A DNA stretch of 22,922 nt from JBBRMY01 sp038230595 (GCA_038230595.1 JBBRMY010000025.1:1-22922), one strand, 5' to 3'; counted from the first letter of the stretch, positions 15,516-22,922 are shown. Made by a program: numbers and translations. The notes: generated by a model from the sequence alone, not told the origin.

Positions 15516-16442
15516 TTATTTTTCGTTTTCGATCAGGTTGATGAACATATCTTCCAGTGAATTTTTTTCCCTGTAAAAGCTGAGTATAAAAACTTTTTTG
15601 CTTCTTAAATAATCAATCAGTGTATTTATCTGCTCAGGTGATGAAGATGAATACTTGAATTCCGTTTTGCTTCCTATCACTGCAGAATATTTTGTAAGCA
15701 GATCATTAATTGTATCTTCACTAAGCTCTGATGTATAAAAAGTATAGCTGTCATTTCCTGCAGTAAGCTCATCAACTGTTCCTTCCTTGATAAGCTCTCC
15801 TTTATTAAGGATCGCAACACGGTCACACATGAGCTCTATCTCGCTTAGCAGATGTGAGTTTAGAAAAATTGTTTTGCCTTTGTCTTTCAGATTCAGAAGT
15901 ATGTCCCGTATTTCCTTTCTTCCGATTGGATCTATCCCGTCTGTTGGCTCATCTAAAAATATAAGGTCAGGATCTGTAAGCATTGCCTGCGCAAGTCCAA
16001 GTCTCTGCATCATTCCTTTGGAATATTTTTTTATCTTCGTCTTTCTCCATTTTTCCATGTCCACTAAAGCAAGGTTTTCACCTGTTCGCTTTTTAACTTC
16101 AGCAGTTGAAAGTCCTGAAAGCCCTCCATAATATTCAAGCACCTGCTCCCCTGTCATGTAAAGTGGGAATTTATGATTTTCGGGTAGGTATCCGGTTTTG
16201 TTTTTATACGTCTCATCTGATACATCTTTTCCCATTACTTCTGCTGTTCCTGTTGTTGGAAAAGTTATTCCTAACAGGATCTTGACAAGAGTTGTTTTTC
16301 CGGCTCCGTTAGGTCCTAAAAGTCCGAATATTTCGCCCTGCTGAACATTGAAAGAAAATTTGTTTAATGCGAGTATCTTTTTTTTATTAAACGTTCTGCC
16401 TGAATATTCTTTGGATAAATTATTTGTTGCTATTATGTTCAT
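15516..16442 (-). CDS. ABC transporter ATP-binding protein (NosF/CcmA-like exporter type)
   Basis: The 308-residue protein is a full nucleotide-binding domain with a C-terminal extension. Walker A 'GPNGAGKT' is at 43-50, the signature region 'YSKGMMQRLGLAQAM' at 140-154 (degenerate LSGGQ, as usual in this subgroup), Walker B 'LIFLDEPTDGIDP' at 160-172 and the H-loop His at 197. The Q-loop position reads 'GYLPEN', a Glu variant common in NosF-like ATPases. The last 80 residues ('YTFYTSELSEDTINDLL', 'FYREKNSLEDMFINL') match the usual C-terminal domain. It is the first gene of the five-gene operon, pairs with the ABC-2 permease, and probably energises export or membrane remodelling. Confidence 0.95.
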   Translation of the reverse strand: MNIIATNNLSKEYSGRTFNKKKILALNKFSFNVQQGEIFGLLGPNGAGKTTLVKILLGITFPTTGTAEVMGKDVSDETYKNKTGYLPENHKFPLYMTGEQVLEYYGGLSGLSTAEVKKRTGENLALVDMEKWRKTKIKKYSKGMMQRLGLAQAMLTDPDLIFLDEPTDGIDPIGRKEIRDILLNLKDKGKTIFLNSHLLSEIELMCDRVAILNKGELIKEGTVDELTAGNDSYTFYTSELSEDTINDLLTKYSAVIGSKTEFKYSSSSPEQINTLIDYLRSKKVFILSFYREKNSLEDMFINLIENEK

Positions 16443-16462
16443 TAATCGTTAATTGGCGATAT

Positions 16463-16470
16463 CAAATTTA
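16463..16470 (-). promoter_or_regulatory. Candidate -7 element for the ABC-lipoprotein-VOC-RidA operon
   Basis: Read on the minus strand, TAAATTTG exactly fits TAnnTTTG, 20 nt before ATG 16442. No TTG is found at the expected -33 distance, so support is partial. Its place in the 62-nt gap after the NYN gene fits a separate promoter for the operon. Confidence 0.35.
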
Positions 16471-16504
16471 GATGAATACAACGTTAAATTAGATATGAAT
16501 CGCA

Positions 16505-16984
16505 TTATGTAAAGTACTTTTTAAATTCATTAAATTCTTTTTTTGATACCCTTTCAGGCTTTTCCTTGCCGTCATCGTAGAGCTGATTGATGTTTTTATC
16601 GGATGAAGTTTTCAATGTTTTAACTTCTTTATCAATTTCATTCCAGAAAACCTCTGATTTCTTAATTTCACATCCGCATAGCTTCGCAAGATTTGTGATT
16701 CCCTTATCTGAACTTACGACTAAAATAGGTATACGGTTGTAATTTTCTTCTATATACAGTCTGATAACTTCATCTGCAGTTTTAACTCCTGAGTATATAG
16801 TGCCGGAAATTTTTTTGTCAGAGTGTCCATCAAAAACCATTATAACTTTCATGCTTCTTGATATACGTGTCTTAATCGCTTCTGATAAAGCAGACTGAGC
16901 ATTGTATTTGTCCTTATCAAAGATCTTTTTGAATTTCTCGATCTTGTGAATAAGATTATTTCCGTCTATGATAATTGTTTTCAT
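16505..16984 (-). CDS. YacP-like NYN-domain (PIN-fold) putative ribonuclease
   Basis: The 159-residue protein matches the compact NYN/YacP family, metal-dependent PIN-fold nucleases that include the Bacillus ribosome-associated mRNA nuclease Rae1. The acidic metal-binding residues are in place: D7 in 'IIIDGNNL', D52 in 'VFDGHSD', D71/E72 in 'KTADEVIRLY' and D93 in 'VVSSDKGI'. The C-terminus ('RVSKKEFNEFKKYF') also fits YacP-type proteins. It is expected to be cytoplasmic and to act on RNA; the target is unknown. The gene lies 62 nt upstream of the ABC operon and 127 nt downstream of the S41 peptidase gene, from which it is separated by a terminator, so it probably has its own promoter, not recognised here. 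Confidence 0.85.
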   Translation of the reverse strand: MKTIIIDGNNLIHKIEKFKKIFDKDKYNAQSALSEAIKTRISRSMKVIMVFDGHSDKKISGTIYSGVKTADEVIRLYIEENYNRIPILVVSSDKGITNLAKLCGCEIKKSEVFWNEIDKEVKTLKTSSDKNINQLYDDGKEKPERVSKKEFNEFKKYFT

Positions 16985-17065
16985 ATGTCCGGTAATAATT
17001 TAAAGAAAAGAAGGGAGAAAGATAAGATAATTTAAGATAGTTAAAGAGAAGAGTTTTGACAGTTG

Positions 17066-17105
17066 ATAAAAAGCCTGACAGCTCACTCACATAAACTGTC
17101 AGGCT
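17066..17105 (-). terminator. Rho-independent terminator after the S41 peptidase
   Basis: A perfect 10-bp stem pairs AGCCTGACAG (17072-17081) with CTGTCAGGCT (17096-17105) around a 14-nt loop. On the minus strand it is followed by TTTTTAT. It starts 7 nt after the peptidase stop. The stem shares the CCTGACAG core seen in other terminators of this window. Confidence 0.85.
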
Positions 17106-17111
17106 GAATAT

Positions 17112-18434
17112 CTAATTTACTTTTTCGGAATAATCTTCGGGCATAGTCATTGGAATGATCTGTATACCTTTAACTTTATCTGCATCCCATGCAAATTTAA
17201 TTAATACATCATCCATTGTATCGATCATGTAAGTATCTCTTGACAAGGCGATCATCTTAATTGGTGCCTGCCATGATTTATTTTTATAATAAAGTGCTCC
17301 ATTCTCTAATGTGATAACTCTTTTTCCATAATCACCTGACATTTTTTCGAGATCATTTTTGTCAGCAATGTATGAAGTCAGCTTTGCTTCATAAACTGTT
17401 TTGCTCCAGTCCAAAGACTTTTTCCACTGCGGATCATTTGCTTTGGAAGAAAGATTTTCCAGTGCCATTGACATAGCTTTGTTCAAAGCATCAGGCGCAG
17501 GAACAGAAACATCAGGGCTGACCCCTGTTCCTTCCCAGTTAGTTTTTGTTATAGGGCTGATAGCACGCGCAATTGGAATCCTCGCAACAACTTCATTTGA
17601 AATTGCAAAGCCTCTAACAGGATTTGCGCCTCCGCCTGTAGTTTCACCTATGATAGTTGCTCTTTTAAGGTTTTTTAAATTATAAGAAAATTCTTCAGCT
17701 CCTGAAAAAGTAAATGAAGAAGTCAAAACATACACCGGAACATTAGGAATTCTTTTCCCCGGTACATTTTCAAGTGTCCAGAATTCTTCAGTTTTATTTT
17801 CAACTCTGTTATAAAGATCGTTCAGGTGAACAGGCTTACTGCTATAAAGATAGCTTGTAAGATAGCGTACCATATTCGGATCGCCTCCGCTGTTATTTCT
17901 AAGATCAAATATCACAGCATCTGCGTTAGAAACAAAGTTCATTACAGCATCTGCAGTTTTTTTAGAATCTTCATTGAAAAAGAACATTCTAAGATCAATA
18001 TATGCAATATTACCGGGCAGGATCTCTACTTTTTTAAAAGCATAGTTATCCTTTTTCATTAAGTCATCTTCATTATCCCTTGGCATGTCAGGAGTATCTC
18101 CGTTTTTTAGTTCCTTTGCCCTCTCAGGATTATACTGAATATTAAAATGCTTATCATGACTTATGGAGACAAGGTCATCGTGAAGAGTCTTTAGAAATTC
18201 CTGCATGCTGCTAAGATTATCATATTTTCCTGCATTAAGCTGGGAAGTTATAAAGTCTCCCATTTTGATCCCAAGATCCTCATAAACATAATTCGCTTTA
18301 ACTTCTTTTGACAAGCCGGTTACTATTGTTGTCATTTGCATTTTATTAACAGGTATTGGTGCCTGCATTTGCTGAGCCGAGATCTTGAAAGATATCATAA
18401 TTATAAATAAAAGAATTAATGTAATATTTCGCAT
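17112..18434 (-). CDS. Secreted S41-family (C-terminal processing/IRBP-like) peptidase
   Basis: The protein has 440 residues. Residues 1-20 are a signal peptide ending 'KISA', placing it in the periplasm or beyond. Residues about 30-110 are an alpha-helical N-terminal region. Residues about 140-320 are the tail-specific protease domain: 'YIDLRMFF' (145-152), 'VIFDLRNNSGGDP' (174-186), 'YVLTSSFTFSGAEEF' (235-249) with S244 as the likely nucleophile, and 'GETTGGGANP' (263-272). No PDZ domain is apparent, which fits the IRBP-like S41 branch. Residues about 355-440 look like a DUF3471-type beta domain ('SGDYGKRVITLENGALYY'). The protein substrate is unknown. It is monocistronic: a terminator follows and a -7 promoter element lies upstream. 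There is no T9SS tail. Confidence 0.92.
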   Translation of the reverse strand: MRNITLILLFIIMISFKISAQQMQAPIPVNKMQMTTIVTGLSKEVKANYVYEDLGIKMGDFITSQLNAGKYDNLSSMQEFLKTLHDDLVSISHDKHFNIQYNPERAKELKNGDTPDMPRDNEDDLMKKDNYAFKKVEILPGNIAYIDLRMFFFNEDSKKTADAVMNFVSNADAVIFDLRNNSGGDPNMVRYLTSYLYSSKPVHLNDLYNRVENKTEEFWTLENVPGKRIPNVPVYVLTSSFTFSGAEEFSYNLKNLKRATIIGETTGGGANPVRGFAISNEVVARIPIARAISPITKTNWEGTGVSPDVSVPAPDALNKAMSMALENLSSKANDPQWKKSLDWSKTVYEAKLTSYIADKNDLEKMSGDYGKRVITLENGALYYKNKSWQAPIKMIALSRDTYMIDTMDDVLIKFAWDADKVKGIQIIPMTMPEDYSEKVN

Positions 18435-18516
18435 ATTTGTTGTTTTGTATAGTTTACAAGAATTTTGTGAATTTGTTACAAAGAAAGTAGTTTATTATAA
18501 GAGGTACGAAAGATAA

Positions 18517-18524
18517 CAAAGTTA
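18517..18524 (-). promoter_or_regulatory. Candidate -7 element for the S41 peptidase
   Basis: On the minus strand, TAACTTTG is identical to the -7 element of the membrane-protein promoter at 9803-9810. It lies 83 nt before ATG 18434. No clear -33 TTG is seen at the expected distance, so confidence is limited. Confidence 0.4.
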
Positions 18525-18602
18525 CAGCTTTAAATAGTTGAACACCTGATATTTATTATTATTTGGATATATAAAAAACTGAAATGTAATTAATTTATTT
18601 TC

Positions 18603-19610
18603 ATGGGTACAGGAAGTAAATTGCTTAAAGTTAATGCATGCGGATTATACTGTGAGAAAGGGGATTTTTATATTGATCCGTGGAAGCCTGTTGATAAAGC
18701 TCTTATAACTCACGGACACTCTGACCATGCAAGATGGGGAATGAAAAAATATCTGACGCATAAATGCTCATATGATATTCTGAAGTTCAGGCTCGGCAAA
18801 GATATTAAAGTACAGACCGTTGAATACAGAGAATCACTGGATATGAATGGCGTTAAAGTTTCTTTTCATCCTGCCGGTCATATTCTTGGCTCGGCTCAGA
18901 TAAGAATGGAAGCCATGGGAGAAGTTGCTGTTGTGACTGGGGATTATAAGATTCATCCTGATAAGACCTGTGAGCCTTTTGAACCTCTCAAATGCAATAC
19001 GTTCTTAACCGAATCAACTTTTGCTCTCCCTATTTATTGCTGGCAAAAAGATGAAGATATATTTAATGATATTAACAGCTGGTGGAAAAAGAATATTGAG
19101 ACGGGAAAGACAGGAATAGTTTACTGTTATTCATTAGGCAAGGCTCAAAGAATAATTTCAGGTTTAGACAGCTCTCTTGGTAAAATTTATACTCACGGTG
19201 CCGTGGAAAATATTAATATCATTTATAGAAATAATGGTGTAAAGCTTCCTGATACTGTAAATGCATCAGAATTAAAAAAAGGCGACAGTGCTGAAGGCTC
19301 GATAGTTATTGCACCACCGTCTGCAAATGGTACTCCTTGGCTTAGAAAGTTCGGGAACATAACTGACTCATTTGCTTCAGGATGGATGCAGGTGAGAGGT
19401 AACAGGCGAAGAAGAAATATAGATAAAGGCTTTGTATTGTCTGATCACTGTGACTGGAAAGGATTATTAAAAAGCGTTGAGTATACTGGTGCGGATAATA
19501 TTCTTATCACCCACGGATTTTCGGATATTCTTGCAAAGTATCTTAATAAGAATGGATATAATGCTGCCCCATTAGAAACAAAGTTTGAAGGCGAGAGCGA
19601 AGATGAATGA
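18603..19610 (+). CDS. Ligase-associated DNA exonuclease, metallo-beta-lactamase/beta-CASP fold
   Basis: The 335-residue protein belongs to the MBL-fold group called ligase-associated DNA exonuclease, relatives of SNM1/Artemis and CPSF nucleases. The metal-binding motif HGHSDH is at 37-42, a further His sits in 'HPAGHILGS' (H93) and the Asp in 'TGDYK' (D114). Late motifs 'LSDHCDW' (279-285) and 'ITHGFSD' (302-308) fit the beta-CASP and final MBL ligands. In characterised clusters such proteins act with an ATP-dependent ligase, a helicase and a phosphoesterase in DNA repair. Here only the ligase follows, after a 222-nt spacer holding a large palindrome and a terminator, so the two genes may no longer share one transcript. 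No promoter was recognised. Confidence 0.92.
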   Translation: MGTGSKLLKVNACGLYCEKGDFYIDPWKPVDKALITHGHSDHARWGMKKYLTHKCSYDILKFRLGKDIKVQTVEYRESLDMNGVKVSFHPAGHILGSAQIRMEAMGEVAVVTGDYKIHPDKTCEPFEPLKCNTFLTESTFALPIYCWQKDEDIFNDINSWWKKNIETGKTGIVYCYSLGKAQRIISGLDSSLGKIYTHGAVENINIIYRNNGVKLPDTVNASELKKGDSAEGSIVIAPPSANGTPWLRKFGNITDSFASGWMQVRGNRRRRNIDKGFVLSDHCDWKGLLKSVEYTGADNILITHGFSDILAKYLNKNGYNAAPLETKFEGESEDE

Positions 19611-19633
19611 CAATTTATGTGGCAGAAACATTA

Positions 19634-19719
19634 ATCTGTAGGGGCAGACCCGTGTGTCTGCCCGCAGGCGAACCTATGTGTTCGTCCGACGTTACACACG
19701 CAGGTCTGCCCGTACAGAT
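19634..19719. repeat. Large nested palindromic element 'GTAGGGGCAGACC...GGTCTGCCCGTAC'
   Basis: The outer arms at 19634-19650 and 19703-19719 pair over 17 positions with one mismatch. The stem continues inward after a 2-nt bulge as CGTGTGT (19651-19657) with ACACACG (19694-19700). Alternative internal hairpins exist: GGGCAGAC (19642-19649) with GTCTGCCC (19656-19663), and CGAAC (19669-19673) with GTTCG (19680-19684). From memory, repeats with this wording occur between genes in many bacterial phyla. It sits between the exonuclease and ligase genes and is GC-richer than its surroundings. No coding function is credible. Confidence 0.75.
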
Positions 19720-19731
19720 AAAATTTAAAAT

Positions 19732-19758
19732 AAAAAACCCACACCTGTGGTTTTTTTT
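19732..19758 (+). terminator. Bidirectional-looking terminator between exonuclease and ligase genes
   Basis: A run of As, then CCAC (19739-19742) pairing with GTGG (19747-19750) around ACCT, then eight Ts (19751-19758). The A and T runs extend the stem with one bulged C. It would stop the exonuclease transcript before the ligase gene. Confidence 0.75.
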
Positions 19759-19832
19759 GTACCGATTTAACGTAAATAAAACACCAACAGCCACTAGAAT
19801 TATTGTTAATTTAATATTTTTAAAATGTCTCG

Positions 19833-21422
19833 ATGAAATATTTTGCTGAATTATTTGATGAACTGGATTCTACAACTAAGACCAATGAAAAGATCTCGTC
19901 ACTCGTAAATTATTTTGCAAATAACAATCCTTCAGATAATATTTACACTATAAGTTTTTTAACCGGAAGGAAACCAAAGCAATTAGTAAGGTCTGCAAAT
20001 ATAAGAGATTGGGCAAGGGAAGCAGCAGATATTCCTCAGTGGCTTTTTGAAGAAAGCTATGAACGGGTAGGAGACATGGGAGAGCTTATTGCTCTTTTAG
20101 TTGAGCAAAAAACTGCAACCGAGCATACTTCATTTACTTACTGGATAGAGCAGATCATTCTCCCTTTAAAAAAGAAAGAGGAAGCAGATCAAAAGAAAAT
20201 TATTCTTGATGCCTGGCATTCATTGGATTACAAAGGCAGATTTGTTTTTAATAAAATTATTGGCGGCAGTTTCAGAGTTGGGGTTTCACAAAGCATAGTC
20301 GTCAAAGCTATTGCGCAATACTCAGGCATTAAAGACACTGTTATTTCTCATCGCATGATGGGAAACTGGCAGCCGCAGGAAGCTTTTTTTAATCAGCTTA
20401 TTTCTGAAGACTCGGGTGATACGGATGTCAGCAAGCCTTATCCATTCTATCTGGCTTATCAGCTTGATTCGGAATTAGAAAGTCTTGGGCAGCCTGAAGA
20501 ATGGGCAGCAGAGTGGAAATGGGATGGGATCAGAGCACAGATCATAAAAAGAAATGATGAGGTCTTTATCTGGTCCCGCGGTGAAGATCTTATAACTGAT
20601 AGATTTCCTGAATTAAATGAAGCGGCATTGTTCCTTCCGAATGGAACTGTCCTCGATGGCGAATTGCTGGCATGGAAAGACGACAAGCCGATGATCTTTG
20701 GTGAACTGCAAAAAAGAATAGGAAGAAAAAATCTAACAAAAAAAATACTTGAAGATGTTCCGGCAGTGTTTCAGGCATTTGATATACTCGAAGTAAATGA
20801 AAAAGATCTACGCGAAAGTTTATATTCAGAGAGAAAGGAAATATTGAAAGATGTAGTTGAAAAAATTCATCCAAAAGAATTCAAGCTGGATTCGATAGTG
20901 AAATTTGATTCATGGGATGAACTCAAAGATCTTCGCGGAACTGCAAAGCAAAAAAACATTGAAGGCGTTCTTCTTAAGAAAAAAGATTCTTTATACGGAA
21001 CAGGAAGAAGAAGAGGGAACTGGTGGAAATGGAAGGTTGATCCTTTCACGATAGACGCTGTAATGATATATGCTCAGAGAGGCCACGGAAGAAGAGCAAG
21101 CTTGTATACTGATTATACATTCGGAATATGGAATGATGGTAAGCTCATTTCATTTGCAAAAGCATATTCAGGACTCACTGACGAAGAGATCAGAAAAGTA
21201 GATGCATTTGTAAGAAAAAATACTCTTGAAAAATTCGGACCGGTAAGAACCGTAAAGCCGGAGCTTGTGTTTGAACTATCGTTCGAGGGAATTCAATTAT
21301 CAGGAAGACATAAGTCCGGTGTCGCAGTCAGATTTCCCAGGATAACAAAGTGGAGAACAGATAAAAAGCCCGAAGATGCAGACAGTCTTGAAAATATCAA
21401 AAAGCTTTTAACCAGCCTGTGA
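19833..21422 (+). CDS. ATP-dependent DNA ligase (ligase-associated repair cluster type)
   Basis: The 529-residue protein joins nicked DNA using ATP through an enzyme-AMP lysine. Residues about 1-200 are the helical DNA-binding domain. The nucleotidyltransferase domain has motif I 'EWKWDGIR' (227-234) with catalytic K229, motif Ia 'WSRGEDLITDRFPE' (247-260), 'VLDGELLAW' as motif III, and 'EGVLLKKKDSLYGTGRRRGNWWKWK' in outline as motifs IV and V. The OB-fold domain follows ('FGIWNDGKLISFAKAYSGL') and the end 'SGVAVRFPRITKWRTDK' holds motif VI. This is the bacterial ligase type found beside the MBL exonuclease, in addition to the housekeeping NAD-dependent LigA. The last 4 nt overlap the GTG start of the Omp85 gene. 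Confidence 0.95.
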   Translation: MKYFAELFDELDSTTKTNEKISSLVNYFANNNPSDNIYTISFLTGRKPKQLVRSANIRDWAREAADIPQWLFEESYERVGDMGELIALLVEQKTATEHTSFTYWIEQIILPLKKKEEADQKKIILDAWHSLDYKGRFVFNKIIGGSFRVGVSQSIVVKAIAQYSGIKDTVISHRMMGNWQPQEAFFNQLISEDSGDTDVSKPYPFYLAYQLDSELESLGQPEEWAAEWKWDGIRAQIIKRNDEVFIWSRGEDLITDRFPELNEAALFLPNGTVLDGELLAWKDDKPMIFGELQKRIGRKNLTKKILEDVPAVFQAFDILEVNEKDLRESLYSERKEILKDVVEKIHPKEFKLDSIVKFDSWDELKDLRGTAKQKNIEGVLLKKKDSLYGTGRRRGNWWKWKVDPFTIDAVMIYAQRGHGRRASLYTDYTFGIWNDGKLISFAKAYSGLTDEEIRKVDAFVRKNTLEKFGPVRTVKPELVFELSFEGIQLSGRHKSGVAVRFPRITKWRTDKKPEDADSLENIKKLLTSL

Positions 21423-22922
21423 AAGATAACATACAAAAATATAAAAATATCATTCTATGTGCATGCATTTGCATGATGCTTACTTTTATCCTTATTCCTA
21501 AAAGTTATGCTCAAACCAGTTCACAGGCAAAAGTCAGATCTATAAATATTGATGGCAGCAGATATTTTACCGAGCAGGATCTGCTGAATAATATGGGAAC
21601 GAAAGTTGGAAATGTTTTTAACACAACCCAATTTGATCTTGACCTTCTTACTATCCGCAACAGATACAAGAATTCCGGATATCTCTTTATGAAATTTTCT
21701 AAAGACTCTCTTTATTTTCCTTCTGACTCTTCTTCAGCAGAAATATTTCTTAATGTTTCCGAAGGTGAAAAAATAAACATCGGCAGGATCGAAATTACAG
21801 GAAGCAAAACATTCACTCAGGATGAGATCTTAAAAGTTTTTAATACAAAAACAGGGGACTTGCTGGAAGAGAATATTCTCAACAATGATATTAAAGCTCT
21901 TCTTGAAAGATATGGCGCAAAAGGACTTCCTTTTGCTTCTGTAACAGTTGATGATGTTGCAATATATAATGAGAATGGAAAAGATAAGATAGATCTTAAG
22001 CTTAGTATAAAAGAAAATTCCAGAGTTGAGATCACACAGGTAAAGATCAAAGGAAATACAGACACAAAAGAAAATGTGATACTTCGCGAGCTCAGACTTC
22101 CGAAGAATAAGGTTGTGAATGCTCCTGATCTGGATGAAATGAAAAGGAGACTTGAGCGCCTGAATATCTTTGATAAAGTTGAAGATCCTAAAATTTATTC
22201 TTTAAGAAATAAAAATGAATCCGGGCTGCTTATTCAGGTAGCTGAAGGAAATGTTAACACATTTGACGGAGTACTGGGATACGTACCTCCTGCAAGCGAG
22301 ACTGACAAAGGATACTTCACAGGGCTGGTTAACATTTCATTCAGGAATTTATTTGGGACCGGCAGAAAGATCGAAGCGCGATATGAATCTCTGGTCAGAA
22401 CAACTCAGGAGCTTGAATTCAAATATTATGAGCCTTACATCGCAGGACTTCCCGTGTTTACCAATATTGCATTTTTACAAAGGATCCAGGACTCTACTTA
22501 TTCCAGAAGAAAATTTGATCTGCGTGCAGAGGTATATTTTAGTGACAGGTTCAGCATTGCAGGTATTGCAGGTTACGACAGAGTGATACCTTCTGACTCT
22601 CTGACTAATATTTTAAAGGTAGCAGATTCAAGGCTTTTCTCTTCCGGTATAGAGGTAAAATTTGATAACAGGGATAACATTTATGTTCCGACTAAAGGCG
22701 CAATTTTCCTTACTAATTATTCGTACGGAAACAAAAAAATATTTAACATTGCACAGTTAGCCCAATTGGGATATCAGGAAAATTTTGCAGTCCAGAAATA
22801 CTCTGCTGAAGCAGATCTGTTCTTTTCATTTTTTAAAAGACAGACATTATTAATAAAAGGTTTTGCAGGGGAAGTACGTTCAGATAAGCTGGAAGATGCA
22901 GATCTATTTAGAATTGGCGGAA
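21419..22922 (+). CDS. Omp85/BamA-family outer-membrane protein, C-terminally truncated by the window end
   Basis: An open frame runs from GTG 21419 to the window end (501 complete codons). The GTG overlaps the ligase stop as GTGA. It encodes a signal peptide ('NIILCACICMMLTFILIPKSYA', given in outline as residues 10-31, then QTSSQ). Three POTRA-like domains follow: about 38-112 ('VRSINIDGSRYFTEQDLL'), 119-197 ('IGRIEITGSKTFTQDEIL') and 203-280 ('VEITQVKIKGNTDTKENVI'). The start of an outer-membrane beta-barrel appears from about 283 ('FRNLFGTGRKIEARYES', 'KFDNRDNIYVPTKGA'). Omp85 proteins insert or translocate proteins across the outer membrane. Three POTRAs rather than the five of E. coli BamA suggest a TamA-like or lineage-specific member. 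It is probably translationally coupled to the ligase. Confidence 0.88.
   Translation, partial: MKDNIQKYKNIILCACICMMLTFILIPKSYAQTSSQAKVRSINIDGSRYFTEQDLLNNMGTKVGNVFNTTQFDLDLLTIRNRYKNSGYLFMKFSKDSLYFPSDSSSAEIFLNVSEGEKINIGRIEITGSKTFTQDEILKVFNTKTGDLLEENILNNDIKALLERYGAKGLPFASVTVDDVAIYNENGKDKIDLKLSIKENSRVEITQVKIKGNTDTKENVILRELRLPKNKVVNAPDLDEMKRRLERLNIFDKVEDPKIYSLRNKNESGLLIQVAEGNVNTFDGVLGYVPPASETDKGYFTGLVNISFRNLFGTGRKIEARYESLVRTTQELEFKYYEPYIAGLPVFTNIAFLQRIQDSTYSRRKFDLRAEVYFSDRFSIAGIAGYDRVIPSDSLTNILKVADSRLFSSGIEVKFDNRDNIYVPTKGAIFLTNYSYGNKKIFNIAQLAQLGYQENFAVQKYSAEADLFFSFFKRQTLLIKGFAGEVRSDKLEDADLFRIGG

Noticed and set aside
12837..16442. The ABC-lipoprotein operon as a T9SS or gliding-motility (Gld ABC) module
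   Set aside because: The ATPase and permease are of generic NosF/NosY-like type, and the lipoprotein has no Gld or Por signature that I can recognise.
19607..19849. Plus-strand open frame of 80 codons between the exonuclease and ligase genes
   Set aside because: It is made of the palindromic element and the terminator, overlaps both neighbours, and its product has no protein-like features.
1..22922. A CRISPR array, prophage, insertion sequence or defence island
   Set aside because: No regularly spaced direct repeats, transposase, integrase, phage or restriction genes are visible; the gene content is core and secretion-related.

Overview
The window is AT-rich and most probably comes from a member of Ignavibacteria, or a close relative in the Bacteroidota/Chlorobi group. 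Three things point there. Four proteins (one truncated by the window edge) end in a type IX secretion (T9SS) type A sorting domain of the 'QNYPNPFNP' kind common in Ignavibacteria. Several genes are preceded by the Bacteroidota-type -7 hexamer family TAnnTTTG. Most starts lack an obvious Shine-Dalgarno sequence and sit behind A-rich leaders. Several genes appear to use TTG or GTG starts. Assignment to the class is inference; no rRNA or tRNA gene is visible.

Layout. Positions 1-5560 hold a tandem array of T9SS cargo: the tail of one protein, then two large secreted proteins (a CARDB/FN3-like multidomain protein and a beta-helix protein). Each is followed by a strong hairpin terminator, so each is probably transcribed alone. 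From 5789 to 11038 four minus-strand genes follow: an RlmL-like 23S rRNA methyltransferase with an unusual charged insertion, release factor RF3 (prfC), a small multi-pass membrane protein, and a secreted protein of unknown family carrying an HEGQH zincin signature. At 11142-12776 is a plus-strand arylsulfotransferase-like protein with a T9SS tail.

Positions 12837-16442 hold a compact minus-strand operon, in transcription order ABC ATPase, ABC-2 permease, lipoprotein, VOC protein and RidA-like protein, with gaps of 0-15 nt. Upstream of it lie a YacP-like NYN nuclease and a secreted S41 peptidase, both minus strand. From 18603 the plus strand carries a ligase-associated MBL exonuclease, an ATP-dependent DNA ligase, and an Omp85/BamA-type outer-membrane protein. 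The last overlaps the ligase stop by 4 nt and runs off the window end. The exonuclease and ligase form a reduced version of the known ligase-associated DNA repair cluster; no helicase or phosphoesterase partner is visible here.

The intergenic spacers are the least ordinary part. Four different palindromic elements of REP/BIME type occupy four spacers (5682-5762, 7211-7233, 9085-9145, 19634-19719), and at least five terminator-like hairpins share a CCTGnCAG/CTGnCAGG core. I found no CRISPR array, transposase, prophage or defence system. No convincing new multi-gene system is visible; the best leads are the palindromes, the HEGQH protein, and the lipoprotein-containing ABC operon.
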